A stretch of DNA of 64,000 nucleotides from LGRD01 sp031378125 (GCA_031378125.1 JANNDW010000285.1:6004-70003), one strand, 5' to 3'. Positions 48,087 through 57,086 are shown, counted from the stretch's first letter. Made by a program: numbers and translations. Notes: generated by a model from the sequence alone, not told the origin.

Positions 48087-48875
48087 ATGAATATCCTTGT
48101 GCCGGTCAAACGTGAAATGCAAGCCAACGCGCATGCGGTGGACTATGTGCTGCGCATTGCCGACTCCTGCCTGATCCACGGCCAACGCCTTGCCGAATGG
48201 TGCGGCCATGCGCCGGTGCTCGAAGAAGACATTGCGCTGACCAACATCGCGCTCGACCACATCGGCCAGGCCCGCATGAGCTTGAGCCTGGCGGGGCACA
48301 TCGAGGGCCTGGGCCGGGATGAAGACGCGCTCGCCTTCCTGCGCATGGAGCGCGACTACCGCAACGTGACGATGCTGGAGCTGCCCAACGGCGACTTCGC
48401 ACGCACGCTGCTGCGCTGCTTTTTGTGGTCCGGCTTCATGGAGCAGCTGTGGGCCGGGCTGGTTGATTCGAGCGACCACCAGCTCGCCGCCATCGCCGCG
48501 AAAAGCCTGAAGGAAACCCGCTACCACCAGCGCCACAGCGCCGATTGGGTGGTGCGCCTGGGCGATGGCACCGGCGAATCGCAGCGCCGCATGAACCAGG
48601 CGCTGCGCGACTTGTGGCCCTACACGGCCGAGTGGTTCGCGCCGGACGAGGTCGATGCCCAGGCGATCGCGAGCGGCGTGGGGCCGTCATGGCACAGCTT
48701 GCGGCCGGCGTGGCTGGACAGGGTGTTGCCCGTGCTGGACGAGGCCCGCCTGGTTGCACCGCCAGACAGCGCTTTTCTATCGACCGGTAAACGCGGCGGT
48801 CACAGCGAGCACATGGGGTTTTTGCTGGCCGAAATGCAGTCGCTTCCGCGCTCGTTCCCGGGGGCGGTGTGGTGA
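48087..48875 (+). CDS. paaC: Phenylacetyl-CoA 1,2-epoxidase subunit PaaC
   Basis: This 262-residue subunit has the same four-helix fold as PaaA, with LTNIALDHIGQARM and KSLKETRYHQRHSADWV. It forms the structural partner of PaaA. Its stop overlaps the paaD start. Confidence 0.94.
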   Translation: MNILVPVKREMQANAHAVDYVLRIADSCLIHGQRLAEWCGHAPVLEEDIALTNIALDHIGQARMSLSLAGHIEGLGRDEDALAFLRMERDYRNVTMLELPNGDFARTLLRCFLWSGFMEQLWAGLVDSSDHQLAAIAAKSLKETRYHQRHSADWVVRLGDGTGESQRRMNQALRDLWPYTAEWFAPDEVDAQAIASGVGPSWHSLRPAWLDRVLPVLDEARLVAPPDSAFLSTGKRGGHSEHMGFLLAEMQSLPRSFPGAVW

Positions 48876-49384
48876 ACGGCCAGCTCGCACCAAAGATGAC
48901 CACGGCACAAGTCTGGGCCACGCTCGCGCAGGTGCTGGACCCGGAGGTGCCGGTGTTGTCGGTGGTCGAGCTGGGCATCGTGCGCGACGTGACGGTGCTG
49001 GGGCGCGCGGTCAGCGTGACCGTGACACCGACCTACTCGGGCTGCCCGGCCACCGACGTGATCCGCGACGACATCGTTGCCGCCCTCACAGCAGCCGGCG
49101 CCGACCACGTGCAGGTGCGGATGCAGCTCGCGCCCGCCTGGACCACCGATTGGATCGCACCCGAAGCGGCCGAGAAGCTGCGCCGCTATGGCATTGCACC
49201 GCCGCATGTGTCTGGCACGCCGCTGGCGGCACAGCCGCTGCGCTTTCACCCGCGCGATTTGCACTGCCCGCGCTGCAACAGCCCACGCACCGAACAACTC
49301 AGTGCCTTCGGCTCGACGGCTTGCAAGGCGCTTTTCCGCTGCCTGGCCTGCCGCGAGCCGTTCGAATATTTCAAGCCGATCTGA
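48872..49384 (+). CDS. paaD: PaaD, iron-sulfur assembly factor for the epoxidase
   Basis: This 170-residue protein has an N-terminal MIP18/DUF59 domain (LDPEVPVLSVVELGIVRDV, TYSGCPATDVI) and a C-terminal zinc-ribbon-like part (CPRCN, CLACRE). PaaD is thought to help maturation of the Fe-S cluster of the epoxidase reductase. Two GTG starts (48869, 48872) compete; the one overlapping the paaC stop is reported. Its stop overlaps the paaE start (TGATG). Confidence 0.9.
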   Translation: MNGQLAPKMTTAQVWATLAQVLDPEVPVLSVVELGIVRDVTVLGRAVSVTVTPTYSGCPATDVIRDDIVAALTAAGADHVQVRMQLAPAWTTDWIAPEAAEKLRRYGIAPPHVSGTPLAAQPLRFHPRDLHCPRCNSPRTEQLSAFGSTACKALFRCLACREPFEYFKPI

Positions 49385-50448
49385 TGAGTTTTTCATTTCA
49401 CCCGCTGCGCGTGGCCAGCGTGCACACCGACGCCGACGCGCTGGTGATCGGCTTCGAGGTGCCCGCCGCCTTGCGCGCGACGTTCGCCTTCACCCAAGGG
49501 CAGTACCTGACGCTTCGCGCTATCGTCGACGGCGTTGACCTGCGCCGCTCTTATTCAATCTGCAGTGGGCTGGACGACGGTGACTTGCGCGTCGGGATTC
49601 GCCTGCTTCCCGGCGGCGCCTTCTCTGGCTGGGCAGTGAAGGCACTGCGCGTGGGTCAGACGCTCGATGTGCTGCCGCCGCAGGGACGCTTCTTCGTACC
49701 CATCGATCCGTCAGCCGGGCGCCAGGTGTTGTTCATCGCCGCGGGGAGCGGCATCACCCCCATGTTGTCGCTGATCAAAACGATGCTGGTACGCGAACCG
49801 CGAAGCAGCTTCACGCTGATCTACGGCAACCGGCGCCTGGCCACCACGATGTTCCGCGAGGAACTCGACGATCTGAAGAACCGCCACCTCGCGCGATTCA
49901 GCATTCACCATGTGTTCTCGCGCGAGAGCCAGGACGCGCCGCTGTTCAATGGCCGGCTCGACACGCAGCGCATCTCCGCCTTCCTGCGCGCGCCGGTGCC
50001 TGCCCACACGGTGGACGAAGCCTTCGTCTGCGGACCGGCCGGCATGATCGACGACGCGCTCACTGCCCTCGGCGAGGCCGGCATGGACCCGCAACGCATT
50101 CACGTCGAACGCTTCGGCGATGTGCACGCGGCCACCGCGCACCATGTCGAAGCCGGCGACGCCGACCAAGCGCAAGTCACGCTGGTGATTGACGGGCTGG
50201 GCCGCCAGATCGAGTTCCGCCTCAGCGACCCGTCCATCCTGGACGCCGCGCGGCGCAGCGGCCTGGACGTGCCTTACGCCTGCAAGGCCGGCGTGTGCTC
50301 CACCTGCAAGGGCAAGCTGCTCGAAGGCGAGGTGCGCATGGACCGCAACTTTGCCCTCACCCCGGCCGAGCTGGCGCAGGGCTTCGTACTGTGCTGCCAG
50401 TCGCACCCGCTGACCAGCAAGGTCGTCATCACGCTGGACCAGCGCTGA
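49384..50448 (+). CDS. paaE: Phenylacetyl-CoA 1,2-epoxidase reductase PaaE
   Basis: This 354-residue reductase has an FAD-binding part (RRSYSICSG), an NAD(P) part (LFIAAGSGITPMLSLI, CGPAGM), and a C-terminal plant-type 2Fe-2S domain (YACKAGVCSTCKG, CCQSHP). It passes electrons from NADPH to PaaA. Its stop overlaps the paaR start. Confidence 0.95.
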   Translation: MSFSFHPLRVASVHTDADALVIGFEVPAALRATFAFTQGQYLTLRAIVDGVDLRRSYSICSGLDDGDLRVGIRLLPGGAFSGWAVKALRVGQTLDVLPPQGRFFVPIDPSAGRQVLFIAAGSGITPMLSLIKTMLVREPRSSFTLIYGNRRLATTMFREELDDLKNRHLARFSIHHVFSRESQDAPLFNGRLDTQRISAFLRAPVPAHTVDEAFVCGPAGMIDDALTALGEAGMDPQRIHVERFGDVHAATAHHVEAGDADQAQVTLVIDGLGRQIEFRLSDPSILDAARRSGLDVPYACKAGVCSTCKGKLLEGEVRMDRNFALTPAELAQGFVLCCQSHPLTSKVVITLDQR

Positions 50449-51047
50449 TGGCCCGCGCGCGTTCGGCCCATTTCGATGGCAACCGCGAAACCATTCTTCG
50501 CGCCGCCGCCGCGCTGTTCGCGCGCCAGGGCTTTCCGGGCACGTCGATGAGCGATCTGGCGCGCGCCTGCGGCATCTCCAAGCCGCTGCTGTACCACTAT
50601 GTCGACGACAAATACCAGTTGCTGCTGGAGATCACCGAAGGGCACGTCAGCCGGCTCGAAGCCTTGGTGGCCGAGGTGGGTGCGTTGAAACTGGACCCGC
50701 AGGATTCGCTGCGCCAGTTGATTGCGCGCTTCGTCCAGGAATACGCCCTCGCCCGCCACGACCATGGCGTGCTGACGCAGGATGTCAAGTTCCTCAGTGC
50801 CGCGGACCGCGAGCGGGTGCTGGGCATCGAGCGGCAGGTTGTGAATGCGTTCGCGCTGGCCATCACCCGGGCTCGCCCAGGCCTGCGGGGCAGCGCGTTG
50901 GACAAGCCGCTGACCATGCTGCTGTTCGGCATGATCAACTGGATGTTCACCTGGCTGCGCCCGGACGGGCGTCTCAGCCATGAGCAGATGGCGCCCATCG
51001 TGGCCGATCTGTTCCTCGGGGGTCTGGGGGCCGTGCAGGCGCCCTGA
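50448..51047 (+). CDS. paaR: TetR-family regulator, probable PaaR
   Basis: This 199-residue repressor has an N-terminal helix-turn-helix (ILRAAAALFARQGFPGTSMSDLARACGISKPLLYHYVDDK). It probably binds the palindrome upstream of paaG and is released by phenylacetyl-CoA, as in other Burkholderiales. Its start overlaps the paaE stop and its stop overlaps the next gene (TGATG). Confidence 0.88.
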   Translation: MARARSAHFDGNRETILRAAAALFARQGFPGTSMSDLARACGISKPLLYHYVDDKYQLLLEITEGHVSRLEALVAEVGALKLDPQDSLRQLIARFVQEYALARHDHGVLTQDVKFLSAADRERVLGIERQVVNAFALAITRARPGLRGSALDKPLTMLLFGMINWMFTWLRPDGRLSHEQMAPIVADLFLGGLGAVQAP

Positions 51048-52276
51048 TGCAGCAATTCGACGCGGTCGTCATCGGAGCCGGGGCGGCCGGTCTTCATTGC
51101 GCCGCCATGGCCGGCCAGCTGGGACTGAAGCTGCTGTTGATCGACCACGCTTCGAGCGTGGCCGAGAAAATTCGCATCTCGGGCGGCGGGCGCTGCAACT
51201 TCACCAACCGCGACACCAGCCCGGCGAATTTCCTGTCAGCCAATCCCGATTTCTGCCGCTCCGCGCTGGCGCGCTACACGCCGCAAGACTTCATCGCGCT
51301 GGTGCAGCGGCACGAAATTGGCTGGCACGAAAAGCACAAGGGTCAGTTGTTCTGCGACGGCTCCAGCGATCACATCATTGCCATGCTGCTGCGCGAATGC
51401 GAACAAGGGCAAGTGATTCGCTGGCAACCGTGCGCTGTGCGCGAGGTGCGGCTGGCGTCGGCGTTCGAGCTCGACACCGACCGCGGGCCGGTGCGCGCCA
51501 GGTGCGTTGTCGTCGCCACCGGCGGGCTGTCGATCCCCAAGATTGGCGCCAGCGATTTTGGCTACCGGCTCGCACGCCAATTCGGCCACCGCGTCATCGA
51601 GACCCGCCCTGCCTTGGTGCCTCTCACCTTCGAACCACAAAGCTGGGCACCGTTTGTGGCGCTCGCTGGCCTGTCGATGCAGGCCCGGGTCGAAACCGGC
51701 AGCGGCAAGACGGCTGGAGACTTTCTCGAAGACCTGCTGTTCACCCACCGCGGTATGAGCGGCCCGGCCATTTTGCAGATCTCCAGCTTCTGGCGACCCG
51801 GCAACCCGCTGCGCATCGACCTGATGCCAGGCCTGGATTTGGAGACCGTGCTGGGCACGGCCAAGCGCCATTCGCGGCGCAAGCTGGGCAACGAACTGGC
51901 CGAGCTGATGCCGCGGCGCCTGGCCGATACCTGGCTGGCCACGCAGCCCGATCTCGCGGATCGGCCGATGACGGAACAGCGCGACCGCGACCTGTCGACC
52001 CTGGCCCGGCAGCTCCACCACTGGGCGCTGGTGCCCAGCGGCACCGAGGGTTACCGCAAGGCCGAAGTCACCGCCGGCGGCGTGGACACGCACGAGCTCA
52101 GCTCCCAAACACTGCAGAGCCGCCGCGTCCCTGGCTTGTACTTCATCGGCGAGGTGGTCGACGTGACCGGCTGGCTCGGCGGCTACAACTTCCAATGGGC
52201 CTGGGCCAGCGCCGCCGCCTGTGCGCAGGCCCTGTCGGCGCGCATCCGCTCATCGGCGCCGCCCGGCACCCTCTGA
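51047..52276 (+). CDS. HI0933-family FAD-dependent oxidoreductase
   Basis: This 409-residue flavoprotein has a Rossmann FAD motif at its start (VVIGAGAAGLHCAAMAG), and a C-terminal VTAGGVDTHELSS, GLYFIGEVVDVTGWLGGYNFQWAWASA. It belongs to the HI0933/YhiN (BaiN-like) family, whose substrates are mostly unknown. Its ATG overlaps the paaR stop, so it is translated with the paa operon. No paaZ, paaF, paaH or paaJ gene follows. Confidence 0.88.
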   Translation: MQQFDAVVIGAGAAGLHCAAMAGQLGLKLLLIDHASSVAEKIRISGGGRCNFTNRDTSPANFLSANPDFCRSALARYTPQDFIALVQRHEIGWHEKHKGQLFCDGSSDHIIAMLLRECEQGQVIRWQPCAVREVRLASAFELDTDRGPVRARCVVVATGGLSIPKIGASDFGYRLARQFGHRVIETRPALVPLTFEPQSWAPFVALAGLSMQARVETGSGKTAGDFLEDLLFTHRGMSGPAILQISSFWRPGNPLRIDLMPGLDLETVLGTAKRHSRRKLGNELAELMPRRLADTWLATQPDLADRPMTEQRDRDLSTLARQLHHWALVPSGTEGYRKAEVTAGGVDTHELSSQTLQSRRVPGLYFIGEVVDVTGWLGGYNFQWAWASAAACAQALSARIRSSAPPGTL

Positions 52277-52295
52277 TGCCCGCCGTCAAGCGATA

Positions 52296-52324
52296 TTGCG
52301 CGGCCTTTCGGGCCGGCATATAAT
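52296..52324 (+). promoter_or_regulatory. Promoter of rpsU
   Basis: A perfect -10 TATAAT (52319-52324) lies 17 bases from a -35 TTGCGC (52296-52301). The start would be about 30 bases before the rpsU ATG. Confidence 0.7.
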
Positions 52325-52359
52325 TCCACCCTTTGCTGGCCATAGGACCCCACTCTTAA

Positions 52360-52572
52360 ATGACTACGATTCGCGTCAAAGAAAACGAGCCGTTCGATGT
52401 GGCATTGCGCCGCTTCAAGCGCACCATCGAAAAACTCGGGCTTCTGACCGATCTGCGTGCCAGAGAGTTCTACGAAAAGCCCACCGCCGAACGCAAGCGC
52501 AAGAAGGCTGCGGCTGTGAAGCGCCATTTCAAACGCGTGCGCAGCATGCAGCTGCCGAAGAAACTGTTCTGA
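52360..52572 (+). CDS. rpsU: 30S ribosomal protein S21
   Basis: This 70-residue basic protein (MTTIRVKENEPFDVALRRFK) helps base-pairing of mRNA to the 16S rRNA 3' end. It precedes yqeY, a common order, but the usual dnaG and rpoD do not follow here. Confidence 0.97.
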   Translation: MTTIRVKENEPFDVALRRFKRTIEKLGLLTDLRAREFYEKPTAERKRKKAAAVKRHFKRVRSMQLPKKLF

Positions 52573-52609
52573 GTCGATTGATCTGAATCGTCGGGGTTCG
52601 CACCCTGGG

Positions 52610-52628
52610 AGCCCGCAACTCGCGGGCT
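52610..52628 (+). terminator. Terminator after rpsU
   Basis: AGCCCGC and GCGGGCT pair around a five-base loop, followed by TCGTTGTTTC. It would reduce readthrough into yqeY. Confidence 0.65.
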
Positions 52629-52682
52629 TCGTTGTTTCAGCCGCCCCATTTCATGCCCAGCCTTTCTCGCGCCAAGACCACC

Positions 52683-53129
52683 ATGAGCCTCAAGGACCAG
52701 ATCACCGAAGACATGAAAACGGCCATGCGAGCCAAGGATGCGGCACGCCTGCTGACGATCCGCGGCCTGCTGGCCGCGTGCAAGCAGCGCGAGGTCGATG
52801 AGCGCATCGTGCTCGACGACGTGGCGGTTATTGCAATCATCGACAAGCTCGTCAAGCAGCGCAAGGATTCCATCACCCAGTTCACCGCCGGCAACCGGCC
52901 CGACCTGGCCGACAAGGAAGCCGCCGAACTGCTGATACTCGAAAGCTACCTGCCGCAACGCCTGAACGCCGATGAAGTAGCGGTCGCGGTCAGCGCCATC
53001 GTCGCGGAACTCGGCGCCAAAGGGCCGGGCGACATGGGCAAGGTGATGGGCGCAGTCAAGGCGCGGCTGGCCGGCAAGGCCGACATGGCGCTGGTGTCGG
53101 CCGCTGTCAAGCGCGCGCTCGGGCAATGA
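52683..53129 (+). CDS. yqeY: GatB/YqeY domain protein
   Basis: This 148-residue protein starts MSLKDQITEDMKTAMRAKD and matches the GatB/YqeY tail domain, related to the C-terminal part of the amidotransferase subunit GatB. A tRNA-related role is presumed. The ATG at 52683 is chosen over an upstream one (52632) by family length. Its stop overlaps the next gene. Confidence 0.93.
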   Translation: MSLKDQITEDMKTAMRAKDAARLLTIRGLLAACKQREVDERIVLDDVAVIAIIDKLVKQRKDSITQFTAGNRPDLADKEAAELLILESYLPQRLNADEVAVAVSAIVAELGAKGPGDMGKVMGAVKARLAGKADMALVSAAVKRALGQ

Positions 53130-53497
53130 CTGTCAACCTTCGGAATCCCACGATGAACGCTCCCTACACCCGTCAGCTCAGTGCCGATCTGTCAGTCGCG
53201 CCGCAACTCGATCCCGCCGCGATGGCCTGGGCCGCGCAGGCCGGGTTCAAGAGCGTGATCAACAACCGGCCCGATTTCGAAGCCGGCCCGGATCAGCCCA
53301 GCAACGCGTCGATCGAGGCAGCCGCCAAGGCGGTCGGGTTGGCCTACGCATTCCTGCCCGTGGACCCCACCGTCTTGACGGCAGGCGAAGTGGCGCGGTT
53401 CGCTGAGCTGTTGGCCAGCCTGCCCAAACCGATTCTGGCGTTCTGCCGTTCGGGTACGCGGTCGGGCAAGCTCTTTCACGCGGCCGTGGGCGCTTGA
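53126..53497 (+). CDS. DUF442 (TIGR01244) phosphatase-like protein
   Basis: This 123-residue protein has the dual-specificity-phosphatase-like loop FCRSGTRSGKL with the CX5R motif. The N-terminal half, LSVAPQLDPAAMAWAAQAGFKSVINNRP, is typical of DUF442 proteins, sometimes fused to sulfur-metabolism enzymes. The ATG at 53126 overlaps the yqeY stop; a later ATG at 53153 also works. Substrate is unknown. Confidence 0.85.
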   Translation: MTVNLRNPTMNAPYTRQLSADLSVAPQLDPAAMAWAAQAGFKSVINNRPDFEAGPDQPSNASIEAAAKAVGLAYAFLPVDPTVLTAGEVARFAELLASLPKPILAFCRSGTRSGKLFHAAVGA

Positions 53498-53525
53498 GCG
53501 GGTCAGGCCGGAACGTTGTTCGTTT

Positions 53526-53551
53526 CGCGTCTCGTCATCCGCGTCTCGTCA
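53526..53551. repeat. 12-bp direct repeat upstream of the TRAP genes
   Basis: CGCGTCTCGTCA occurs at 53526-53537 and 53540-53551, a 14-base period. An imperfect inverted repeat (AGGGAAATGTCCCCT, about 53558-53572) follows. Both lie in the 248-base gap before the TRAP permease. They might be regulator sites. Confidence 0.6.
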
Positions 53552-53745
53552 CCCGATAGGGAAATGTCCCCTGACGGGAACCCATCGCGCCCTCTTACAC
53601 TGCGCCGTGGCCTTGTTCCTGGTTGACTTGTCTGCTTGCGTCGGTGGGTGACCACGGGTCATCGCAGGCACCTAAGAGAATCCGGTTCGATGAGCCGCTC
53701 AGCAGCGTTTAGCTCCCTCACTCCCGACACACGAAAGCGCCTTGC

Positions 53746-54285
53746 ATGAATGCTTTGCTTTCCTTGTCCCGGCTCATCGACGCGATCACCGACAAGTTCG
53801 GCGACATCGCGAAGTGGGCGGTCTTGGCGTCTTGCTTCATCAGTGCTGCGAATGCGATCGTTCGCTATGTGGCCAACTACAGCTCGAACGCGTACCTGGA
53901 AATCCAGTGGTACATGTTTGCGGCCTGCGTGATGCTCGGCGCGGCGCAGGTGCTGCGGGTCAACGAGCATGTAAGGGTCGATGTGATCTACGGCCTTTTC
54001 TCAGGCCGGACTCAGGCGTTGATCGACCTCTTCGGCCTGTTGCTGTTCCTGATGCCCGTGATGGTGGTGATGATCTATTACTCGTTGCCGATGTTCCTGT
54101 CGATGTACCAAACGGGCGAAATGTCCAGCAACGCCAGCGGCCTGATTCGTTGGCCCGCGATGCTGATGCTGCCGCTGGGCTTTACGCTCTTGCTGGCTCA
54201 GGGCCTGTCCGAAATCATCAAACGCGTGGCCTGGTTGGCACACAAGTACGACGCCGACTTCCACTACGAGAGACCGCTGCAATGA
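53746..54285 (+). CDS. TRAP transporter small permease (DctQ type)
   Basis: This 179-residue protein has four membrane spans and the DctQ-like NAYLEIQWYMFAACVMLGAAQVLRVNEHVRVDV. It forms the membrane part of a TRAP transporter with the large permease. Its stop overlaps the large permease start by four bases. Substrate is not known from sequence. Confidence 0.92.
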   Translation: MNALLSLSRLIDAITDKFGDIAKWAVLASCFISAANAIVRYVANYSSNAYLEIQWYMFAACVMLGAAQVLRVNEHVRVDVIYGLFSGRTQALIDLFGLLLFLMPVMVVMIYYSLPMFLSMYQTGEMSSNASGLIRWPAMLMLPLGFTLLLAQGLSEIIKRVAWLAHKYDADFHYERPLQ

Positions 54286-55862
54286 GCATGGAGACGTTTG
54301 CCCCGCTGATGTTTGCGGGGCTCATCTTTGTACTGATGATCGGCTTCCCGGTGGCGTTTTCGTTGTCGGCGCTGGGGTTGGGCTGCGGCTTCTTTGCTGT
54401 CTACATGGGCTGGTTCCCGGCATCGTTCATGACGGCCCTGCCCTTGAACGTGTTCGGCATTCTCTCGAACGACCTTCTGCTGGCCATCCCGTTCTTCACG
54501 CTGATGGGCACGATGCTCGAAAAATGCGGCCTGGCCGAGGACATGCTCGACTCCATGGGCCAGCTCTTCGGCCCGGTCCGGGGCGGCCTCGGTTACTCGG
54601 TCATCATCGTCGGCTTCATCCTCGGCGCGATCACCGGAACGGTTGCGGGGCAGGTCATCGCAATGGCGATGATTTCGCTGCCGGTGATGATGCGCTGGGG
54701 CTACAACATGCGCTATGCCACCGGTGTGCTGGCGGCCTCGGGCACGATCACCCAACTGGTGCCTCCGTCGTTGGTTCTCATCGTGCTCGCCGACCAGTTG
54801 GGAAAGCCGGTGGGCGACATGTACAAGGGTGCCTGGGGCCCATCGATCATTCAGGTGCTTTTGTTCGCGCTGTACACCTTCATGTTGTCGCGCCTGCGGC
54901 CGGAGCATGTGCCCGGTGTGCCAAAGTCGGCTCGAACGCTGCAGGGCTGGTCGCTCTGGTCCAAGTGCCTGCGCGGCATCATCCCGTCGGCAGTTCTTAT
55001 CTTCACGGTGCTCGGCAGCATGGGCGGGCTGCCGGGCCTGAACACCGCGATTGCAACCCCGACGGAAGCCGGCGCCATGGGTGCGGTCGGTGCGTTCATT
55101 CTGGCCGCGATGCACAAGCGCCTAAACTGGGTCTTGATCAAGGAGGCCATGCTCAGCACCATGCGCCTCACCGCCATGGTGGTGTTCATTCTGATCGGCT
55201 CGCGCGTGTTCTCGTTGGTGTTCCAGGGGGTCGACGGTGGCAAGTGGATCGAGCACATGCTGTCCGGCCTGCCGGGGGGCCAACTGGGCTTCCTGATTGC
55301 CGTCAATATCTTCATCTTCTTCCTGGCGTTCTTCCTCGACTTCTTCGAGATCGCGTTCATCATCATCCCGTTTCTTGCGCCTGTCGCGGACAAGCTCGGC
55401 ATCGACATGATCTGGTTCGGCGTGATGATCTGCGTGAATATGCAAACCAGCTTCATGCACCCGCCGTTCGGCTTCGCGCTGTTCTACCTGCGCGGAATTT
55501 CCGATACGCTGTTCAAGAACAAAGCGCTGCCGCGCAAGGTCGAGTCCAAGGACATCTACCTTGGCGCCATTCCCTGGGTGGCGATGCAACTTATCCTGGT
55601 GGCGATCGTGATCTTCGTTCCGGAGACAGTGACCGTGTTTCTCGACAAGGAAAAGGTGCTGGACATCAACAAGGCCGGCGAAGCGATTGAGCGGATGGGG
55701 GGTGGCCGAACGAAAGCGCCGGTCCCTGCGGTCGACCCGGCGCAAGGCTTGTCGCCCGCTGATGCGGCGTCCGCTGCAAGCGGTTCAAGCTCCTCAACGG
55801 ACGCTGAAGACCCGATGGAAGCGATCAAGCGGGCGCTCGAGCAGGACAAGTCGAAAAAGTAG
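54282..55862 (+). CDS. TRAP transporter large permease (DctM type)
   Basis: This 526-residue protein has about twelve spans with the DctM patterns ATPTEAGAMGAVGAFILAA and FAFFLDFFEIAFIIIPFLAP-like segments. It carries the ion-coupled transport. The last 55 residues are a hydrophilic low-complexity tail rich in Ala, Ser and Pro, not needed by the core. The start overlaps the small permease stop. It converges with the binding-protein gene across a bidirectional terminator. Confidence 0.93.
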   Translation: MSMETFAPLMFAGLIFVLMIGFPVAFSLSALGLGCGFFAVYMGWFPASFMTALPLNVFGILSNDLLLAIPFFTLMGTMLEKCGLAEDMLDSMGQLFGPVRGGLGYSVIIVGFILGAITGTVAGQVIAMAMISLPVMMRWGYNMRYATGVLAASGTITQLVPPSLVLIVLADQLGKPVGDMYKGAWGPSIIQVLLFALYTFMLSRLRPEHVPGVPKSARTLQGWSLWSKCLRGIIPSAVLIFTVLGSMGGLPGLNTAIATPTEAGAMGAVGAFILAAMHKRLNWVLIKEAMLSTMRLTAMVVFILIGSRVFSLVFQGVDGGKWIEHMLSGLPGGQLGFLIAVNIFIFFLAFFLDFFEIAFIIIPFLAPVADKLGIDMIWFGVMICVNMQTSFMHPPFGFALFYLRGISDTLFKNKALPRKVESKDIYLGAIPWVAMQLILVAIVIFVPETVTVFLDKEKVLDINKAGEAIERMGGGRTKAPVPAVDPAQGLSPADAASAASGSSSSTDAEDPMEAIKRALEQDKSKK

Positions 55863-55895
55863 GCTCACCGTTGTTGGCGACCCCCCACCGGGTCA

Positions 55896-55938
55896 CAAGA
55901 AAAAAGGGGCTGCGGCAATGCCGAAGCCCCTTTTCTTG
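55896..55938. terminator. Bidirectional terminator between TRAP genes
   Basis: CAAGAAAA plus GGGGCT and AGCCCC plus TTTTCTTG form a long stem with A and T runs at both ends. It can terminate both the permease transcript and the convergent binding-protein transcript. Confidence 0.88.
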
Positions 55939-56003
55939 TTCAAGTTCTCATTCAAGTCCGCATTGCCCTCCGCACGCTCCACCCCGGTGGAGTGGCGCCG
56001 TGA

Positions 56004-57086
56004 CTACAGCTTGGCACTCTGCATGTAGTCGTCGAAGCCGGCCTCAGTGAAGCGGAACCACAGGTTCGCGTCGCGTCGGAAAGCAGAGAAATCTTCGTAG
56101 ACTTTCTTCCAGGCCGGGTTGCTGGCCGAGAGTTCGGCGTACAGCGCCATCGACTCCTTGAAGGCACCATCCATCACGTCCTTCGGGAAACGGAACAGCT
56201 TGGTACCGCCCGCCACGAGCCTTTTCAGCGCGGCAGAATTCCTGCCGTCGTACTTGGCCTGCATGTCGGTGTGTGCGAAAGCGGCCGCGGCTTCGATGAT
56301 CGCCTTGTACTCGCCCGAAAGCGCCTCATACGCCTTGATGTTGACGTGCAGGTCCAGTTGGGGGCCGCCTTCCCAATAGCCAGGGTAGGCGTAGTACTGG
56401 GCGATCTTCTGGAAGCCGAGTTTTTCGTCGTCGTAGGGGCCGACCCACTCGGCGGCATCGATGGTCCCCTTTTCCAGCGCGGTGTAGATCTCCCCGCCGG
56501 GAATGTTTGCCGCCACGCCGCCGATTCGCTCGAACACCTTGCCGCTGAAGCCGCCGGTGCGGAACTTGACGCCCTTGAGGTCGGCCAATGACTTGATTTC
56601 CTTGCGCCACCAGCCACCCATCTGCGCGCCCGTGTTGCCCATCGGGAAGCTGATGATGTTGAAGTTGCGATAGAACTCGCGCATCAGCTTGAGGCCGTTG
56701 CCTTCGTACATCCAGGCCGTCATCTGGCGGCTGTTCAAGCCAAACGGAATCGCGCAGCCGAGCGCAAAGGTCGGGTCCTTGCCGAAGTAATAGTAGGGGG
56801 CGGTGTTGGCGCACTCAACCGTCGCGTTTTGGACCGCGTCGACGGTGCCGAACGCAGGCACTATTTCGCCGGCGGCGTGGGTGGAAATAACGAACTTCCC
56901 GCCGGTCATGTCGCTGACATGCTTGGCGAAAACATCCGCGACGCCGAACAGCGTATCCAGCGACTTCGGAAAGCTCGATGTCAGACGCCAGCGAAGACTG
57001 GCCTGCGCGTGCACGATGGCCGGCGCGGCGCCGGCGGCCAACACACCGGCAAGACCGGTTTGTCGAATGAAGGAACGACGTTCCAT
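56004..57086 (-). CDS. TRAP transporter substrate-binding protein (DctP type)
   Basis: This 360-residue protein starts MERRSFIRQTGLAGVLAAGAAPAIVHA, a twin-arginine-like signal peptide. The mature part resembles the TakP/DctP7-like TRAP binders for 2-oxo or other organic acids (RWRLTSSFPKSLDTLFG, GVKFRTGGFSGKVFERIGG, WVGPYDDEKLG). It is convergent to the TRAP permeases rather than in operon with them. Its ligand cannot be named. Confidence 0.9.
   Translation of the reverse strand: MERRSFIRQTGLAGVLAAGAAPAIVHAQASLRWRLTSSFPKSLDTLFGVADVFAKHVSDMTGGKFVISTHAAGEIVPAFGTVDAVQNATVECANTAPYYYFGKDPTFALGCAIPFGLNSRQMTAWMYEGNGLKLMREFYRNFNIISFPMGNTGAQMGGWWRKEIKSLADLKGVKFRTGGFSGKVFERIGGVAANIPGGEIYTALEKGTIDAAEWVGPYDDEKLGFQKIAQYYAYPGYWEGGPQLDLHVNIKAYEALSGEYKAIIEAAAAFAHTDMQAKYDGRNSAALKRLVAGGTKLFRFPKDVMDGAFKESMALYAELSASNPAWKKVYEDFSAFRRDANLWFRFTEAGFDDYMQSAKL

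Noticed and set aside
52301..52315. CGGCC/GGCCG hairpin considered as a terminator for the flavoprotein gene
   Set aside because: It has no T-tract and lies between the -35 and -10 of the rpsU promoter; it may be chance.
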